64,000 nucleotides of DNA from contig NZ_JAOQJU010000003.1 of NCBI RefSeq assembly GCF_025567385.1, positions 62,001-126,000 of the forward strand, in the 5' to 3' direction. Source of the stretch: Claveliimonas acetigenes. GTDB taxonomy: Bacteria > Bacillota > Clostridia > Lachnospirales > Lachnospiraceae. Below the pieces are notes generated by a model. That model searched no databases. It was not told where the DNA came from and saw nothing but the letters and a program-made list of their open reading frames with translations. Of this stretch, positions 16,742 to 24,921 are shown piece after piece. A program made the position numbers and the translations under genes. The stretch's first letter is position 1; each line of letters starts with the position of its first letter.

Positions 16742-17281
16742 TTATTTTGTAAACGGCATATTGAACTGTGTAAGCAGTTCACGTGCCTCTTCATCTGTTT
16801 TAGCGGTTGTAACAAAAATCACGTCCATACCTCTTACTTTATCCACCTTATCATACTCAATCTCCGGGAAGATAAGCTGCTCTTTAATACCAAGGGCGTA
16901 ATTTCCTCTTCCATCGAATGCATTCGGGTTTACCCCTCTGAAGTCACGTACACGAGGAAGTGCAAGGTTAATCAGACGATCAACAAACTCATACATCTTT
17001 TCTCCTCTTAAAGTAACTTTACATCCGATTGCCATTCCTTCTCTTAATTTGAAGTTAGCAACTGATTTCTTTGCTTTACAAACAACTGCTTTCTGTCCCG
17101 TGATCTTCTCAAGGTCACCAATTGCAGAATCCAGAAGTTTCGCATTATCTTTTGCTTCTCCGACGCCCATATTGATTACAACCTTGTCGAGCTTCGGAAC
17201 TTCCATAATATTTTTATAACCAAACTTCTTGATCATTGCGTCAACAATCTCGTTCTGATACTGTTCTTTCAGTCTACTCAA
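16742..17281 (-). CDS. rplE: 50S ribosomal protein L5
   Basis: 179 residues, full length. MSRLKEQYQNEIVDAMIKKF, then VPKLDKVVINMGVGEA, KITGQKAVVCKAKKSVANFKLREG, RDFRGVNPNAFDGRGNYALG and the end ARELLTQFNMPF are all standard. L5 binds 5S rRNA and contacts P-site tRNA. Confidence 0.98.
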   Translation of the reverse strand: MSRLKEQYQNEIVDAMIKKFGYKNIMEVPKLDKVVINMGVGEAKDNAKLLDSAIGDLEKITGQKAVVCKAKKSVANFKLREGMAIGCKVTLRGEKMYEFVDRLINLALPRVRDFRGVNPNAFDGRGNYALGIKEQLIFPEIEYDKVDKVRGMDVIFVTTAKTDEEARELLTQFNMPFTK

Positions 17282-17304
17282 AGCTTTGGACCTCCTTCCT
17301 CAAA

Positions 17305-17625
17305 TTAATCAATCACTTCGTTTTCGCCGTTTTTCACTTTTGCGACACGAACTTTTTTGTCTCCGTCCATTTTAAAACCGACTCTGACAGCGTTTCCTTT
17401 GTGGACGTACATTACATTAGAAATATCAACTGGTCCTTCCTGGTGAATGATGCCGCCGTTCTGGTTTGCCATGCTTGGTTTTGTGTGCTTAGTCAGCATG
17501 TTGACATTCTCAACAACAACTTTACCATTCTTCTGATCTACGGAAATGACTTTGCCTTCTTTTCCTTTATCTGCACCGGCAATTACTCTAACTGTATCGC
17601 CTTTTTTGATTTTCATAGTTGCCAT
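17305..17625 (-). CDS. rplX: 50S ribosomal protein L24
   Basis: 106 residues with the KOW motif at the N-terminus (MKIKKGDTVRVIAGADKGKEGKVISVD). L24 starts assembly of the 50S subunit by binding the 5' end of 23S rRNA. The ATG at 17625 is preferred over the inner Met at 17616 because GGAGG is 12 rather than 21 bases away. Confidence 0.96.
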   Translation of the reverse strand: MATMKIKKGDTVRVIAGADKGKEGKVISVDQKNGKVVVENVNMLTKHTKPSMANQNGGIIHQEGPVDISNVMYVHKGNAVRVGFKMDGDKKVRVAKVKNGENEVID

Positions 17626-17642
17626 CTTATTCTCGCACCTCC

Positions 17643-18011
17643 TTAAAGTACTTCCGGAGCTAAGGAAACAATTTTCATAAACTGTTTGTCACGAAGCTCT
17701 CTCGCCACTGGCCCAAAGATACGGGTTCCTCTTGGATTCTTATCATCTTTTATAATTACAGCAGCATTTTCGTCGAAGCGGATATAAGAACCATCTTTAC
17801 GACGAGTACCTTTTACCGTACGTACAACTACAGCTTTTACTACATCACCTTTTTTAACAACGCCGCCTGGTGTTGCATCTTTAACAGTCGCAACGATAAT
17901 GTCACCAATGCTTGCATATCTTCTGGTTGAACCACCAAGCACACGGATACAAAGTAACTCTTTCGCACCTGTGTTGTCTGCTACTCTAAGTCTGCTTTCT
18001 TGCTGTATCAT
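17643..18011 (-). CDS. rplN: 50S ribosomal protein L14
   Basis: 122 residues, standard size. MIQQESRLRVADNTGAKELLCIRVLGGS at the start and the end GPVARELRDKQFMKIVSLAPEVL are diagnostic. L14 forms inter-subunit bridges B5 and B8. It marks the start of the spc segment, here joined to the S10 segment without a visible terminator. Confidence 0.98.
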   Translation of the reverse strand: MIQQESRLRVADNTGAKELLCIRVLGGSTRRYASIGDIIVATVKDATPGGVVKKGDVVKAVVVRTVKGTRRKDGSYIRFDENAAVIIKDDKNPRGTRIFGPVARELRDKQFMKIVSLAPEVL

Positions 18012-18032
18012 GCAGGTTTCCCTCCTTATATA

Positions 18033-18287
18033 CTATTTCACTGTTTCCATAACTTCAACAAGGCGCCATCTCTTATCCTTGGACAACGGTCTCGTTTCCA
18101 TTACTTTTACTTTATCTCCGATGTTGCATACATTCTCTTCATCATGAGCTTTTAATTTATAAGTTCTTTTTACAATCTTGTTGTAAAGCGGATGTTTTAC
18201 GTGGTCTTCAACTGCAACGACGATTGTTTTATCCATCTTATTGCTGACAACTTTGCCTACACGTGTTTTTCTCAAATTTCTTTCCAC
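18033..18287 (-). CDS. rpsQ: 30S ribosomal protein S17
   Basis: 84 residues with the OB-fold core (RKTRVGKVVSNKMDKTIVVAVEDHVKHPLYNKIVKRT) and the end VMETRPLSKDKRWRLVEVME. S17 is a primary binder of the 16S 5' domain. Last gene of the S10 segment. Confidence 0.97.
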   Translation of the reverse strand: MERNLRKTRVGKVVSNKMDKTIVVAVEDHVKHPLYNKIVKRTYKLKAHDEENVCNIGDKVKVMETRPLSKDKRWRLVEVMETVK

Positions 18288-18308
18288 GGTCTTCTACTCC
18301 TTTCCGAA

Positions 18309-18515
18309 CTACTCTGCTTTAGCCTTCTCAGTAATAACGGTCTGAATTCTGGCAATGTTTCTTCTGACTTCCTTAATTCTGCTCGTGTTATCTAACTGAT
18401 TTGTTGCGTTCTGGAATCTTAAGTTGAAAAGCTCCTTCTTAGCAGCTACTAATTCTTCGTTCAGCTCTGCAGCTGATTTTGTCCTTAAATCTTCTACAAA
18501 TGCATTAATTTTCAC
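18309..18515 (-). CDS. rpmC: 50S ribosomal protein L29
   Basis: 68 residues starting at GTG 18515 (MKINAFVEDLRTKSAAEL). A GTG three codons earlier also exists, but the AAGGCGG ribosome site spaces better to 18515. The two-helix hairpin with KELFNLRFQNATNQLDNTSR is typical of L29, which sits near the exit tunnel. It overlaps the end of rplP by 11 bases, indicating coupled translation. Confidence 0.94.
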   Translation of the reverse strand: MKINAFVEDLRTKSAAELNEELVAAKKELFNLRFQNATNQLDNTSRIKEVRRNIARIQTVITEKAKAE

Positions 18516-18942
18516 TGTTATCACCGCCTTCTAAGTCTGCGCGAGAAACGATTTTACATTTACAAGGTAACTTGTGTGTTGCAAGACGAAGCGCTTCTCT
18601 TGCCACTTCTTCAGGCACGCCTGCGATCTCAAACATTACGCGGCCTGGCTTAACAACAGCCACCCAGTATTCTAAGGTACCTTTACCGGAACCCATACGT
18701 GTTTCAGCTGGTTTCGTAGTTACTGGTTTATCTGGGAATATTTTGATCCAAACTTTACCGCCACGCTTAATATAACGAGTCATAGCGACACGGGCTGCCT
18801 CGATCTGATTGGAACGGATCCAGCACGGCTCCATTGCAACAATACCATATTCACCATAGGAAAGCGTGTTTCCACGAAGGGCTTTTCCTTTCATGGAGCC
18901 ACGGAACTGTTTACGACGTTTTACTCTTTTTGGCATTAACAT
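18505..18942 (-). CDS. rplP: 50S ribosomal protein L16
   Basis: 145 residues. MLMPKRVKRRKQFRG and the conserved MEPCWIRSNQIEAARVAMTRYIKRGG, then RMGSGKGTLEYWVAVVKPG show L16, which helps position A-site tRNA. It starts 3 bases after rpsC and overlaps rpmC by 11 bases. Confidence 0.98.
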   Translation of the reverse strand: MLMPKRVKRRKQFRGSMKGKALRGNTLSYGEYGIVAMEPCWIRSNQIEAARVAMTRYIKRGGKVWIKIFPDKPVTTKPAETRMGSGKGTLEYWVAVVKPGRVMFEIAGVPEEVAREALRLATHKLPCKCKIVSRADLEGGDNSEN

Positions 18943-18945
18943 GAT

Positions 18946-19599
18946 TTATCTCTCTCCTTCCTTTGCTGCTTTTTCCGGAAGAACTTCGCCTTTGTAAACC
19001 CATACCTTCACGCCAACTTTGCCGTAAGTCGTGTCTGCTTCGGCGAATCCGTAGTCAATGTCTGCTCTCAATGTCTGAAGCGGAATTGTTCCTTCACTGT
19101 AGAACTCTGTACGAGCCATATCAGCTCCGCCCAAACGTCCGGATACGGATGTCTTCACACCAAGTGCTCCTGCTTTCATTGTTCTGGACATGCAAGATTT
19201 CATAGCACGTCTGAAAGAAATACGGTTCTCTAACTGAAGTGCGATGTTCTCAGCTACTAACTGAGCGTCTTTGTCCGGTCTCTTAACTTCTTTAATATCA
19301 ACAACTAATTTCTTATCTGTAAACCGGGTAAGTTCAGCTTTCACCTTCTCAATCTCAGATCCGCCTTTACCGATTACCACACCCGGCTTAGCTGTATAAA
19401 TGATGATTTTAACACGGTCTGATGCTCTTTCGATCTCAATCTTAGAAACACCGGCACTATATAATTTCTTTTTAAGAAATGTTCTGATTTCATGGTCTTC
19501 AACAAGGTAATCTGCAAACTCTTTCTCTGCATACCATTTAGAGTCCCAATCTTTAATAATACCGACTCTCAAGCCATGAGGATTAACTTTCTGTCCCAT
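18946..19599 (-). CDS. rpsC: 30S ribosomal protein S3
   Basis: 217 residues. MGQKVNPHGLRVGIIKDWDSKWYA opens it. A KH domain with VVIGKGGSEIEKVK lies near residues 72-95, and the C-terminal domain includes GRLGGADMARTEFYSEGTIPLQTLRADIDY. S3 lines the mRNA entry with S4 and S5 and has helicase-related function. Confidence 0.98.
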   Translation of the reverse strand: MGQKVNPHGLRVGIIKDWDSKWYAEKEFADYLVEDHEIRTFLKKKLYSAGVSKIEIERASDRVKIIIYTAKPGVVIGKGGSEIEKVKAELTRFTDKKLVVDIKEVKRPDKDAQLVAENIALQLENRISFRRAMKSCMSRTMKAGALGVKTSVSGRLGGADMARTEFYSEGTIPLQTLRADIDYGFAEADTTYGKVGVKVWVYKGEVLPEKAAKEGER

Positions 19600-19610
19600 G
19601 ATTGCCCTCC

Positions 19611-19997
19611 TTATCTTTCATCAAGCACAAGTGTAATGTGACTCATTCTCTTTTCGATTCTGTAAGCCCTTCCCTGTGCTCTTGGTCTGATTCTCTTCAT
19701 TGTTGGTCCCTTATTTGCATAAGCTTCTGCAATATAGAGATTCTCAACATTCATACCATTGTTATTCTCAGCATTTGCGATTGCTGACTCTAATAATTTC
19801 TTTATTAAACTTGAAGCATATCTTGGATTATATGTCAAAATACCAAGCGCTGTCGTTACATCCTTACCTCTGATGGCATCCAATACAAAGCATGCTTTCT
19901 GAACAGAAACTCGAGCATAAGATAATTTAGCTGAAGGTCTTGTGTCCTTAATCGCATTTCTCTCTCTCTTGATGTGGGATCTGTGTCCTTTTGCCAT
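19611..19997 (-). CDS. rplV: 50S ribosomal protein L22
   Basis: 128 residues. The core LSYARVSVQKACFVLDAIRGKDV and the long beta-hairpin loop (AEAYANKGPTMKRIRPRAQGRAYRIEKRMSHITLVL) that reaches into the exit tunnel are present. The loop sequence looks wild type for macrolide sensitivity, as far as can be judged by eye. Confidence 0.97.
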   Translation of the reverse strand: MAKGHRSHIKRERNAIKDTRPSAKLSYARVSVQKACFVLDAIRGKDVTTALGILTYNPRYASSLIKKLLESAIANAENNNGMNVENLYIAEAYANKGPTMKRIRPRAQGRAYRIEKRMSHITLVLDER

Positions 19998-20028
19998 GGA
20001 TGAACCCTCCTTTCAAATACACTGTTTA

Positions 20029-20310
20029 TTATCTGACTTTAGATTTCTTTTCGTCTTTACCATGTCCTCTGTAAGTTCTGGTTGCAACGAACTCTCCGAG
20101 CTTGTGTCCAACCATATCTTCTGTTACATATACAGGCACATGTTTTCTTCCGTCATGAACTGCAATTGTATGTCCAATCATGCTTGGGAAGATTGTAGAA
20201 CGACGAGACCATGTTTTGATAACTGATTTGTCGCCTGATGCGTTCATTGCATCAATCTTCTTAAGCAGGCTTGCATCTGCGAATGGTCCTTTTTTAAGTG
20301 AACGAGCCAT
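20029..20310 (-). CDS. rpsS: 30S ribosomal protein S19
   Basis: 93 residues, standard. MARSLKKGPFADASLLKKID, then KTWSRRSTIFPSMIGHTIAVHDGRKHVPVYVTEDMVGHKLGEF. S19 is in the 30S head next to S13. Located between rplB and rplV as usual. Confidence 0.98.
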   Translation of the reverse strand: MARSLKKGPFADASLLKKIDAMNASGDKSVIKTWSRRSTIFPSMIGHTIAVHDGRKHVPVYVTEDMVGHKLGEFVATRTYRGHGKDEKKSKVR

Positions 20311-20333
20311 GGTTCTACCTCCTTACGAATCTA

Positions 20334-21176
20334 TTATTTAATACCTTTACCATCACGTCTTCTTACGATTAACTTGTTAGACTGTTTATTCTTCTTGCGA
20401 GTCTTAAGACCAAGAGCCGGTTTACCCCACGGAGTACACGGACCCGGGCGGCCGATTCCTGTCTTACCTTCACCACCACCATGCGGATGGTCATTCGGGT
20501 TCATAACAGAACCACGAACAGTAGGTCTGATACCCATATGGCGTTTACGTCCTGCTTTACCAATATTAATCAAGCTGTGATCTCCATTGCCTACTACACC
20601 GACAGATGCACGGCACTCAAGCGGAACCATTCTCATTTCTCCTGACGGAAGACGAAGAGTAGCGTATTTCCCTTCTTTTGCCATCAGCTGAGCGCTGTTA
20701 CCCGCGGAACGAACCATCTGTCCGCCTTTTCCGGGATGAAGCTCAATATTATGAATCTGTGTACCAACCGGGATCTCAGAAAGCGGCAGGCAATTACCAA
20801 TCAACACTTCTGCTTCCGGTCCGTTCATTACTTTCCATCCTACCTGTAATCCTGCCGGTGCAAGGATATATGCCTTTTCACCATCTTCATAGCAGATAAG
20901 AGCGATATTCGCTGTTCTGTTCGGATCATACTCAATTCCGATTACCTTTGCCGGAATACCATCTTTTCTTCTCTTAAAGTCAATAATTCTATATTTCTTC
21001 TTAGCTCCGCCTCCGCGGTGTCTAACTGTAATTTTACCTTGATTGTTACGTCCTGCCTGTCTGCTCTTTGGAGCTAACAGAGATTTTTCTGGCGTTGTCT
21101 TTGTGATTTCAGAGAAATCAGATCCAGTCATCTGTCTTCTGGAAGGCGTATATGGGCGATATGTTTTAATTCCCAT
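20334..21176 (-). CDS. rplB: 50S ribosomal protein L2
   Basis: 280 residues from ATG 21176 (MGIKTYRPYTPSRRQ), preceded by AAAGGAGAAGTAATC. In-frame codons upstream belong to the leader. The conserved peptidyl-transferase-centre segment with the essential His is present (RGSVMNPNDHPHGGGEGK). L2 is needed for subunit association and peptidyl transfer. Preceded by a repeat-bearing spacer. Confidence 0.98.
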   Translation of the reverse strand: MGIKTYRPYTPSRRQMTGSDFSEITKTTPEKSLLAPKSRQAGRNNQGKITVRHRGGGAKKKYRIIDFKRRKDGIPAKVIGIEYDPNRTANIALICYEDGEKAYILAPAGLQVGWKVMNGPEAEVLIGNCLPLSEIPVGTQIHNIELHPGKGGQMVRSAGNSAQLMAKEGKYATLRLPSGEMRMVPLECRASVGVVGNGDHSLINIGKAGRKRHMGIRPTVRGSVMNPNDHPHGGGEGKTGIGRPGPCTPWGKPALGLKTRKKNKQSNKLIVRRRDGKGIK

Positions 21177-21235
21177 GATTACTTCTCCTTTCAATTTCTG
21201 GTTATTCTTTTCACGGATTTGCACCGTATATTTTT

Positions 21236-21389
21236 ACTCAACCTGCGCTTACGCTTGCTTTCGTCAAGTCTACAGGTTCCGTGCGCCTAAGCTCTTCCTT
21301 CGCCTGCCGGCTCGTCATCGCTAACGCTTGGGAACGGGTCCCGACTAGGACTCAACCTGCGCTTACGCTTGCTTTCGTCAAGTCTACAG
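21236..21389. repeat. Spacer rplW-rplB: exact 40-bp direct repeat plus repeat-family copy
   Basis: Two identical 40-base copies, 21236-21275 and 21350-21389, beginning ACTCAACCTGCGCTTACGC and ending GTCAAGTCTACAG, offset 114 bases. The second covers the rplW stop codon and last Leu codon, so the first is an extra copy of the rplW end. Between them lies a copy of the operon-wide repeat family (21286-21325). Confidence 0.75.
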
Positions 21390-21689
21390 ACCCTCGAAGA
21401 TTTCAATATCTGCGCTTTCAGCCGTAAGCTGAACAATTGCTTTTTTCGTCTTAGCTGTCTTGCCATATTTGAATGTTCCGCGAACTCTCTTCTTCTTACC
21501 ATCAAGGTTCATCGTGTTTACACTCTTAACCTTTGTTCCAGCGAACATTTTCTCAACAGCTTCCTTGATCTGGCTCTTTGTCGCCTCTGTGTGTACAAGG
21601 AATGTGTATTTCTTGTCACCCATAAGCTCCATGCTCTTTTCTGTTACGATTGGTTTAAGGATTACATCATAATACTGAATATTTGCCAT
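21384..21689 (-). CDS. rplW: 50S ribosomal protein L23
   Basis: 101 residues. MANIQYYDVILKPIVTEKS and the core KYTFLVHTEATKSQIKEAVEKMF...VKSVNTMNLDGKKKRVRG are typical. L23 sits at the tunnel exit and docks trigger factor and SRP. Its ATG shares one base with the rplD stop (TAATG), so translation is coupled. Its stop codon lies inside a 40-bp direct repeat. Confidence 0.97.
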   Translation of the reverse strand: MANIQYYDVILKPIVTEKSMELMGDKKYTFLVHTEATKSQIKEAVEKMFAGTKVKSVNTMNLDGKKKRVRGTFKYGKTAKTKKAIVQLTAESADIEIFEGL

Positions 21690-22309
21690 TATGCGTACAC
21701 CTCCTCGATAGTTGCAACAGCAGCTTTCGTTGCGATTACTGTGTTGTATTTTAAGATGTCGTACACATTGATCGTATTAGTCTTAGCTGTCTTCACATCC
21801 GCGATATTTCTTGCAGAAATCTCAGCGTTCGTATTGCCGTCTTCTAATACTACTAATGCTTTCTTCACATCTAAGTTCTTAAGAATATTCACAAAATTCT
21901 TTGTCTTAATTTCATCGAGCTTAATCTCATCAATTACGATGAATTTCTTCTCTTCTACCTTTGCACTGAGAGCGGATTTCAGAGCTGCTCTCTTCTCTTT
22001 CTTATTCATCTTAAATGAATAATCTCTCGGTACCGGAGCAAATACCACTCCGCCGCCTGTCCACTGTGGAGCTCTTGTTGAACCCTGTCTTGCATGACCT
22101 GTTCCTTTCTGTCTCCATGGTTTTCTTCCGCCTCCGGACACTTCAGAACGGGTCTTAGCTTTCTGAGTTCCCTGACGTTTATTTGCAAGCTGGTTTACCA
22201 CTGCCATGTGCACTAAGTGTTCATTCACTTCTACACCAAATACAGCATCATTCAAATCGATTGTACCAACTTCTTTACCTTCGATATTGTAAACTGCTAC
22301 GTTTGCCAT
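21689..22309 (-). CDS. rplD: 50S ribosomal protein L4
   Basis: 206 residues. VYNIEGKEVGTIDLNDAVFGVEVNEHLVHMAV at the start, then the extended tunnel loop (KTRSEVSGGGRKPWRQKGTGHARQGSTRAPQWTGGGVVFAP) and the globular C-terminus. In E. coli L4 also represses the S10 operon through the leader; whether that applies here is unknown. A structured leader is present upstream of rpsJ. Confidence 0.97.
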   Translation of the reverse strand: MANVAVYNIEGKEVGTIDLNDAVFGVEVNEHLVHMAVVNQLANKRQGTQKAKTRSEVSGGGRKPWRQKGTGHARQGSTRAPQWTGGGVVFAPVPRDYSFKMNKKEKRAALKSALSAKVEEKKFIVIDEIKLDEIKTKNFVNILKNLDVKKALVVLEDGNTNAEISARNIADVKTAKTNTINVYDILKYNTVIATKAAVATIEEVYA

Positions 22310-22338
22310 CTCTAGTGTTCCTCCTTTCTTAGCTAAGC

Positions 22339-23019
22339 CTAGATAGCTTTCACTGTCTCTTTAATAGTTACTAAAGACTTCTTCGGTCCCGGTACAGAAC
22401 CCTTAACAAGAAGCAGATTGTTCTCTGCATCTACGCGCACAACCTCAAGATTCTGAATTGTAATCTTCTTGTTGCCCATCTGTCCCGGCATTTTCTTGCC
22501 CTTAAATACTTTGCTCGGATCAGATGCCGCACCGTTGGAACCTGCGTGACGGTGGAACTTAGAACCGTGTGTCATTGGTCCTCTGTGCTGATTATGTCTC
22601 TTAACTGCACCCTGGAATCCTTTACCTTTTGAAATTGCGGTAGCATCCACCTTGTCGCCGACCGCAAAAATGTCAGCCTTGATTTCCTGTGCCAGTGTAT
22701 ATTCATCAGCATTATCAAATTTAAATTCTCTTACAAATCTCTTGCCGGAAACGCCTGCTTTTGCAAAATGTCCCTGCTCAGCTTTTGTTACTCCATGACG
22801 ATGAACGATCTCTTTCTTACCGTTCTTGTCTTTATTTACGATTTTGTCTTTCTTGTCAACGAAGCCCACCTGTACTGCACTATATCCGTCATTCTCAACG
22901 GTCTTAATCTGTGTCACTACGCAGGGACCAGCCTGAAGTACGGTTACTGGTGTAAGCGTACCGTCTTCGTTGAAGATCTGAGTCATTCCGACTTTTGTAG
23001 CTAAGATAGCTTTCTTCAT
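22339..23019 (-). CDS. rplC: 50S ribosomal protein L3
   Basis: 226 residues from ATG 23019 (MKKAILATKVGMTQIFNEDG), with AGGAGGT just upstream. The conserved KGKGFQGAVKRHNQHRGPMTHGSKFHRHAGSNGA loop reaches the peptidyl-transferase centre. The N-terminal in-frame extension is ignored because it precedes the ribosome site. Confidence 0.98.
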   Translation of the reverse strand: MKKAILATKVGMTQIFNEDGTLTPVTVLQAGPCVVTQIKTVENDGYSAVQVGFVDKKDKIVNKDKNGKKEIVHRHGVTKAEQGHFAKAGVSGKRFVREFKFDNADEYTLAQEIKADIFAVGDKVDATAISKGKGFQGAVKRHNQHRGPMTHGSKFHRHAGSNGAASDPSKVFKGKKMPGQMGNKKITIQNLEVVRVDAENNLLLVKGSVPGPKKSLVTIKETVKAI

Positions 23020-23093
23020 TATAATTACCTCCTGTGATTTACAGCGGAACACCGTTTCGGGTGTTCATCCTAAATATAGGAATTACTGCGTTC

Positions 23094-23411
23094 TTACTTG
23101 TTTTTCATTTTGATATCAATGTAAACGCCAGCTGGCATCTCCAGTCTTGACAGTGCATCAACCGTCTTCTGGGTTGGTGTGATGATATCAATAAGTCTCT
23201 TATGAGTTCTCTGCTCAAACTGTTCTCTGGAATCTTTATAATTGTGAACAGCTCTTAAAATTGTAACTACTTCCTTCTTTGTCGGAAGCGGTACCGGTCC
23301 GCTCACCTGTGATCCATTCTTCTTAACAGTTTCGATGATTTTCTTTGCGGATGCATCCACCAACTGGTGATCATACGCCTTCAAAGTGATTCTCATTACT
23401 TGACTTGCCAT
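23094..23411 (-). CDS. rpsJ: 30S ribosomal protein S10 (NusE)
   Basis: 105 residues, first gene of the operon. MASQVMRITLKAYDHQLVDASAKKIIETVKKNGSQVSGPVPLP is diagnostic. S10 works in the 30S head and, with NusB, in antitermination. The ribosome site GGAGGCGACTTTTTTT-ATG is visible. The start follows a roughly 240-base untranslated leader with inverted repeats. Confidence 0.98.
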   Translation of the reverse strand: MASQVMRITLKAYDHQLVDASAKKIIETVKKNGSQVSGPVPLPTKKEVVTILRAVHNYKDSREQFEQRTHKRLIDIITPTQKTVDALSRLEMPAGVYIDIKMKNK

Positions 23412-23451
23412 AAAAAAAGTCGCCTCCTTTTCGTACTTTTAACTTCAGTAC

Positions 23452-23553
23452 GACAAGCGGTGACTGTACACTCTCCCGTGTGTGTCGTGAGAAACTCACA
23501 CGTTGTTACCACATCTCAGTGGCTGTTATAGTAGTTTCGTACAGTGACTTGTC
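23452..23553 (-). promoter_or_regulatory. Structured leader of the S10 operon
   Basis: GACAAG...TGACTGTAC (23452-23469) and GTACAGTGACTTGTC (23539-23553) pair into a long stem with an internal loop. It encloses a CGTGTG/CACACG hairpin around 23476-23502. It lies in the rpsJ 5' leader, between the promoter and the ribosome site, where E. coli has its L4-responsive leader. Sequence identity to a known leader class was not recognised. Confidence 0.5.
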
Positions 23554-23646
23554 GCCAGTTTCCTAACTTGACATTCGCTCCACGGAAAACCTGCCACTTT
23601 CGGGCAGCAACCTCACGCTTCATCGCTATCATGTCACAGCTTTTTC

Positions 23647-23675
23647 AGTATAAAGGAAGGAAAGAAATATTTCAA
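23647..23675 (-). promoter_or_regulatory. Promoter of the S10-spc-alpha operon
   Basis: Minus-strand TTGAAA, 17-bp spacer, TATACT, about 235 bases before rpsJ and upstream of the structured leader. Best promoter match in the gene-free segment 23412-23919. Confidence 0.65.
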
Positions 23676-23772
23676 GCCTTTTTCAAGAATTATTGTATTT
23701 TTTTTCGTACAATCCATTTTTCTATTTCTTAAGCAATTCTTAACCCATTTTATCATTTTTTAATAAATATAA

Positions 23773-23801
23773 TTGACTTTCCCTGCATATATTGTTAAAA
23801 T
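23773..23801 (+). promoter_or_regulatory. Promoter of the first TauE-like gene
   Basis: TTGACT, 17-bp spacer, TAAAAT on the plus strand, divergent from the S10 promoter. The following ~110-base leader has no clear hairpin. Confidence 0.6.
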
Positions 23802-23919
23802 TAGTGAAAGAGAGACAGATAATATTATATATAGAATAGGATATATCGGGGTATCGTGTTGTATGTTTTGTCTGTTTCGTTTTTACAACTAAATATTTTA
23901 TAATCTGGAGGGTTGAATT

Positions 23920-24846
23920 ATGGGCATGTATATTTTGAAAGGATTATGTTTAATCGGCATCGTTCTTACCGTAGTTCTTATGCTTAGGAAGAACAAAGAA
24001 CTCCGTGCAAGCTCAGAAAGGGACGCCGTAACGGGTATGACAGGTGAAGAGTTATGGCAGTTCGGAAAGAAACACATCGTTGTAACTTCAATCATTGGAT
24101 TTGTCGCAAACTTCCTTGATACCTTAGGAATCGGTTCTTTTGCTCCGACTTCCGCTGCGTTCAAGATGACAAAGTCCGTAGATGACGCGCTGGTTCCCGG
24201 CACTCTTAATGTAGGTGACACCGTACCTGTATGTGTGGAAGCATTCCTTTTCTTCGGCATTGTTGAAATGGATGTTCTTACACTTGTACTTATGATCGTT
24301 GCTGCTATTGCAGGTTCTATCGTAATGGCCGGTATCGTTTCCAAATTCGACAGAAAGAAAGTCCGCTTCTCATTGTTTGTCGGTCTTTTCCTTCTTGCAA
24401 CCGTTGTTCTTATGAAGAACTTAGGTGTTGGTCCGTTCGGTACTCAGGGTACTGCAACCGCACTTTCCGGCGGTAAACTGGTTATCGCTGTTGTTGGAAA
24501 CTTTATCTTCGGTGCTCTTATGTGTATCGGTGTTGGTCTTTACGCACCTTGTATGGCTATGGTTCTTGCACTGGGAATGGATGCGAACTGTGCATTCCCG
24601 GCTATGATGGGATCTTGTGCATTCCTGATGGCATTTGGTAATGGACCGAAGTTTATTAAAGAAGGTAAATTTGATATGGTTTGTTCCTGGACACAGGCTA
24701 TCGCAGGCTCCCTTGGTGTATACGTAGCTTATGCATTTGTAAAAAGCTTACCACTGGATGTCCTTACAAAGGTTATCGTTGTTGTCGTATACTTCACAGC
24801 ATTCTTATATCTGCACGACGGTATCAAGAAAGGCTCTGCAGCCTAG
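23920..24846 (+). CDS. TauE/SafE (TSUP) family membrane transporter, copy 1
   Basis: 308 residues with about eight to nine hydrophobic helices. Family marks are two related halves with NFLDTLGIGSFAPTSAAF and the later GVGLYAPCMAMVLALGM...PAMMGSCAFLMAFG. Members of this family export sulfite, sulfolactate and other small sulfur or carbon acids; the substrate here is unknown. GGAGGG sits 7 bases before the ATG. The gene has its own promoter and terminator and a close paralogue 1.1 kb downstream in the same direction. A sulfur or selenium anion link is an attractive guess because selenium genes lie elsewhere in the window, but nothing near it proves that. Confidence 0.8.
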   Translation: MGMYILKGLCLIGIVLTVVLMLRKNKELRASSERDAVTGMTGEELWQFGKKHIVVTSIIGFVANFLDTLGIGSFAPTSAAFKMTKSVDDALVPGTLNVGDTVPVCVEAFLFFGIVEMDVLTLVLMIVAAIAGSIVMAGIVSKFDRKKVRFSLFVGLFLLATVVLMKNLGVGPFGTQGTATALSGGKLVIAVVGNFIFGALMCIGVGLYAPCMAMVLALGMDANCAFPAMMGSCAFLMAFGNGPKFIKEGKFDMVCSWTQAIAGSLGVYVAYAFVKSLPLDVLTKVIVVVVYFTAFLYLHDGIKKGSAA

Positions 24847-24887
24847 TTAGCAGGCATTTCCTTTACAATTGAATATAGAAAGTACAT

Positions 24888-24921
24888 AAAAGGCATTTGC
24901 GTTAAATCAAATGCCTTTTTT
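24888..24921 (+). terminator. Terminator after TauE-like gene 1
   Basis: AAAAGGCATTTG - CGTTAAAT - CAAATGCCTTTTTT: a nine-to-twelve-bp stem with T-tract. It overlaps the stop of the convergent YcxB-like gene and may work for both strands. Confidence 0.85.
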
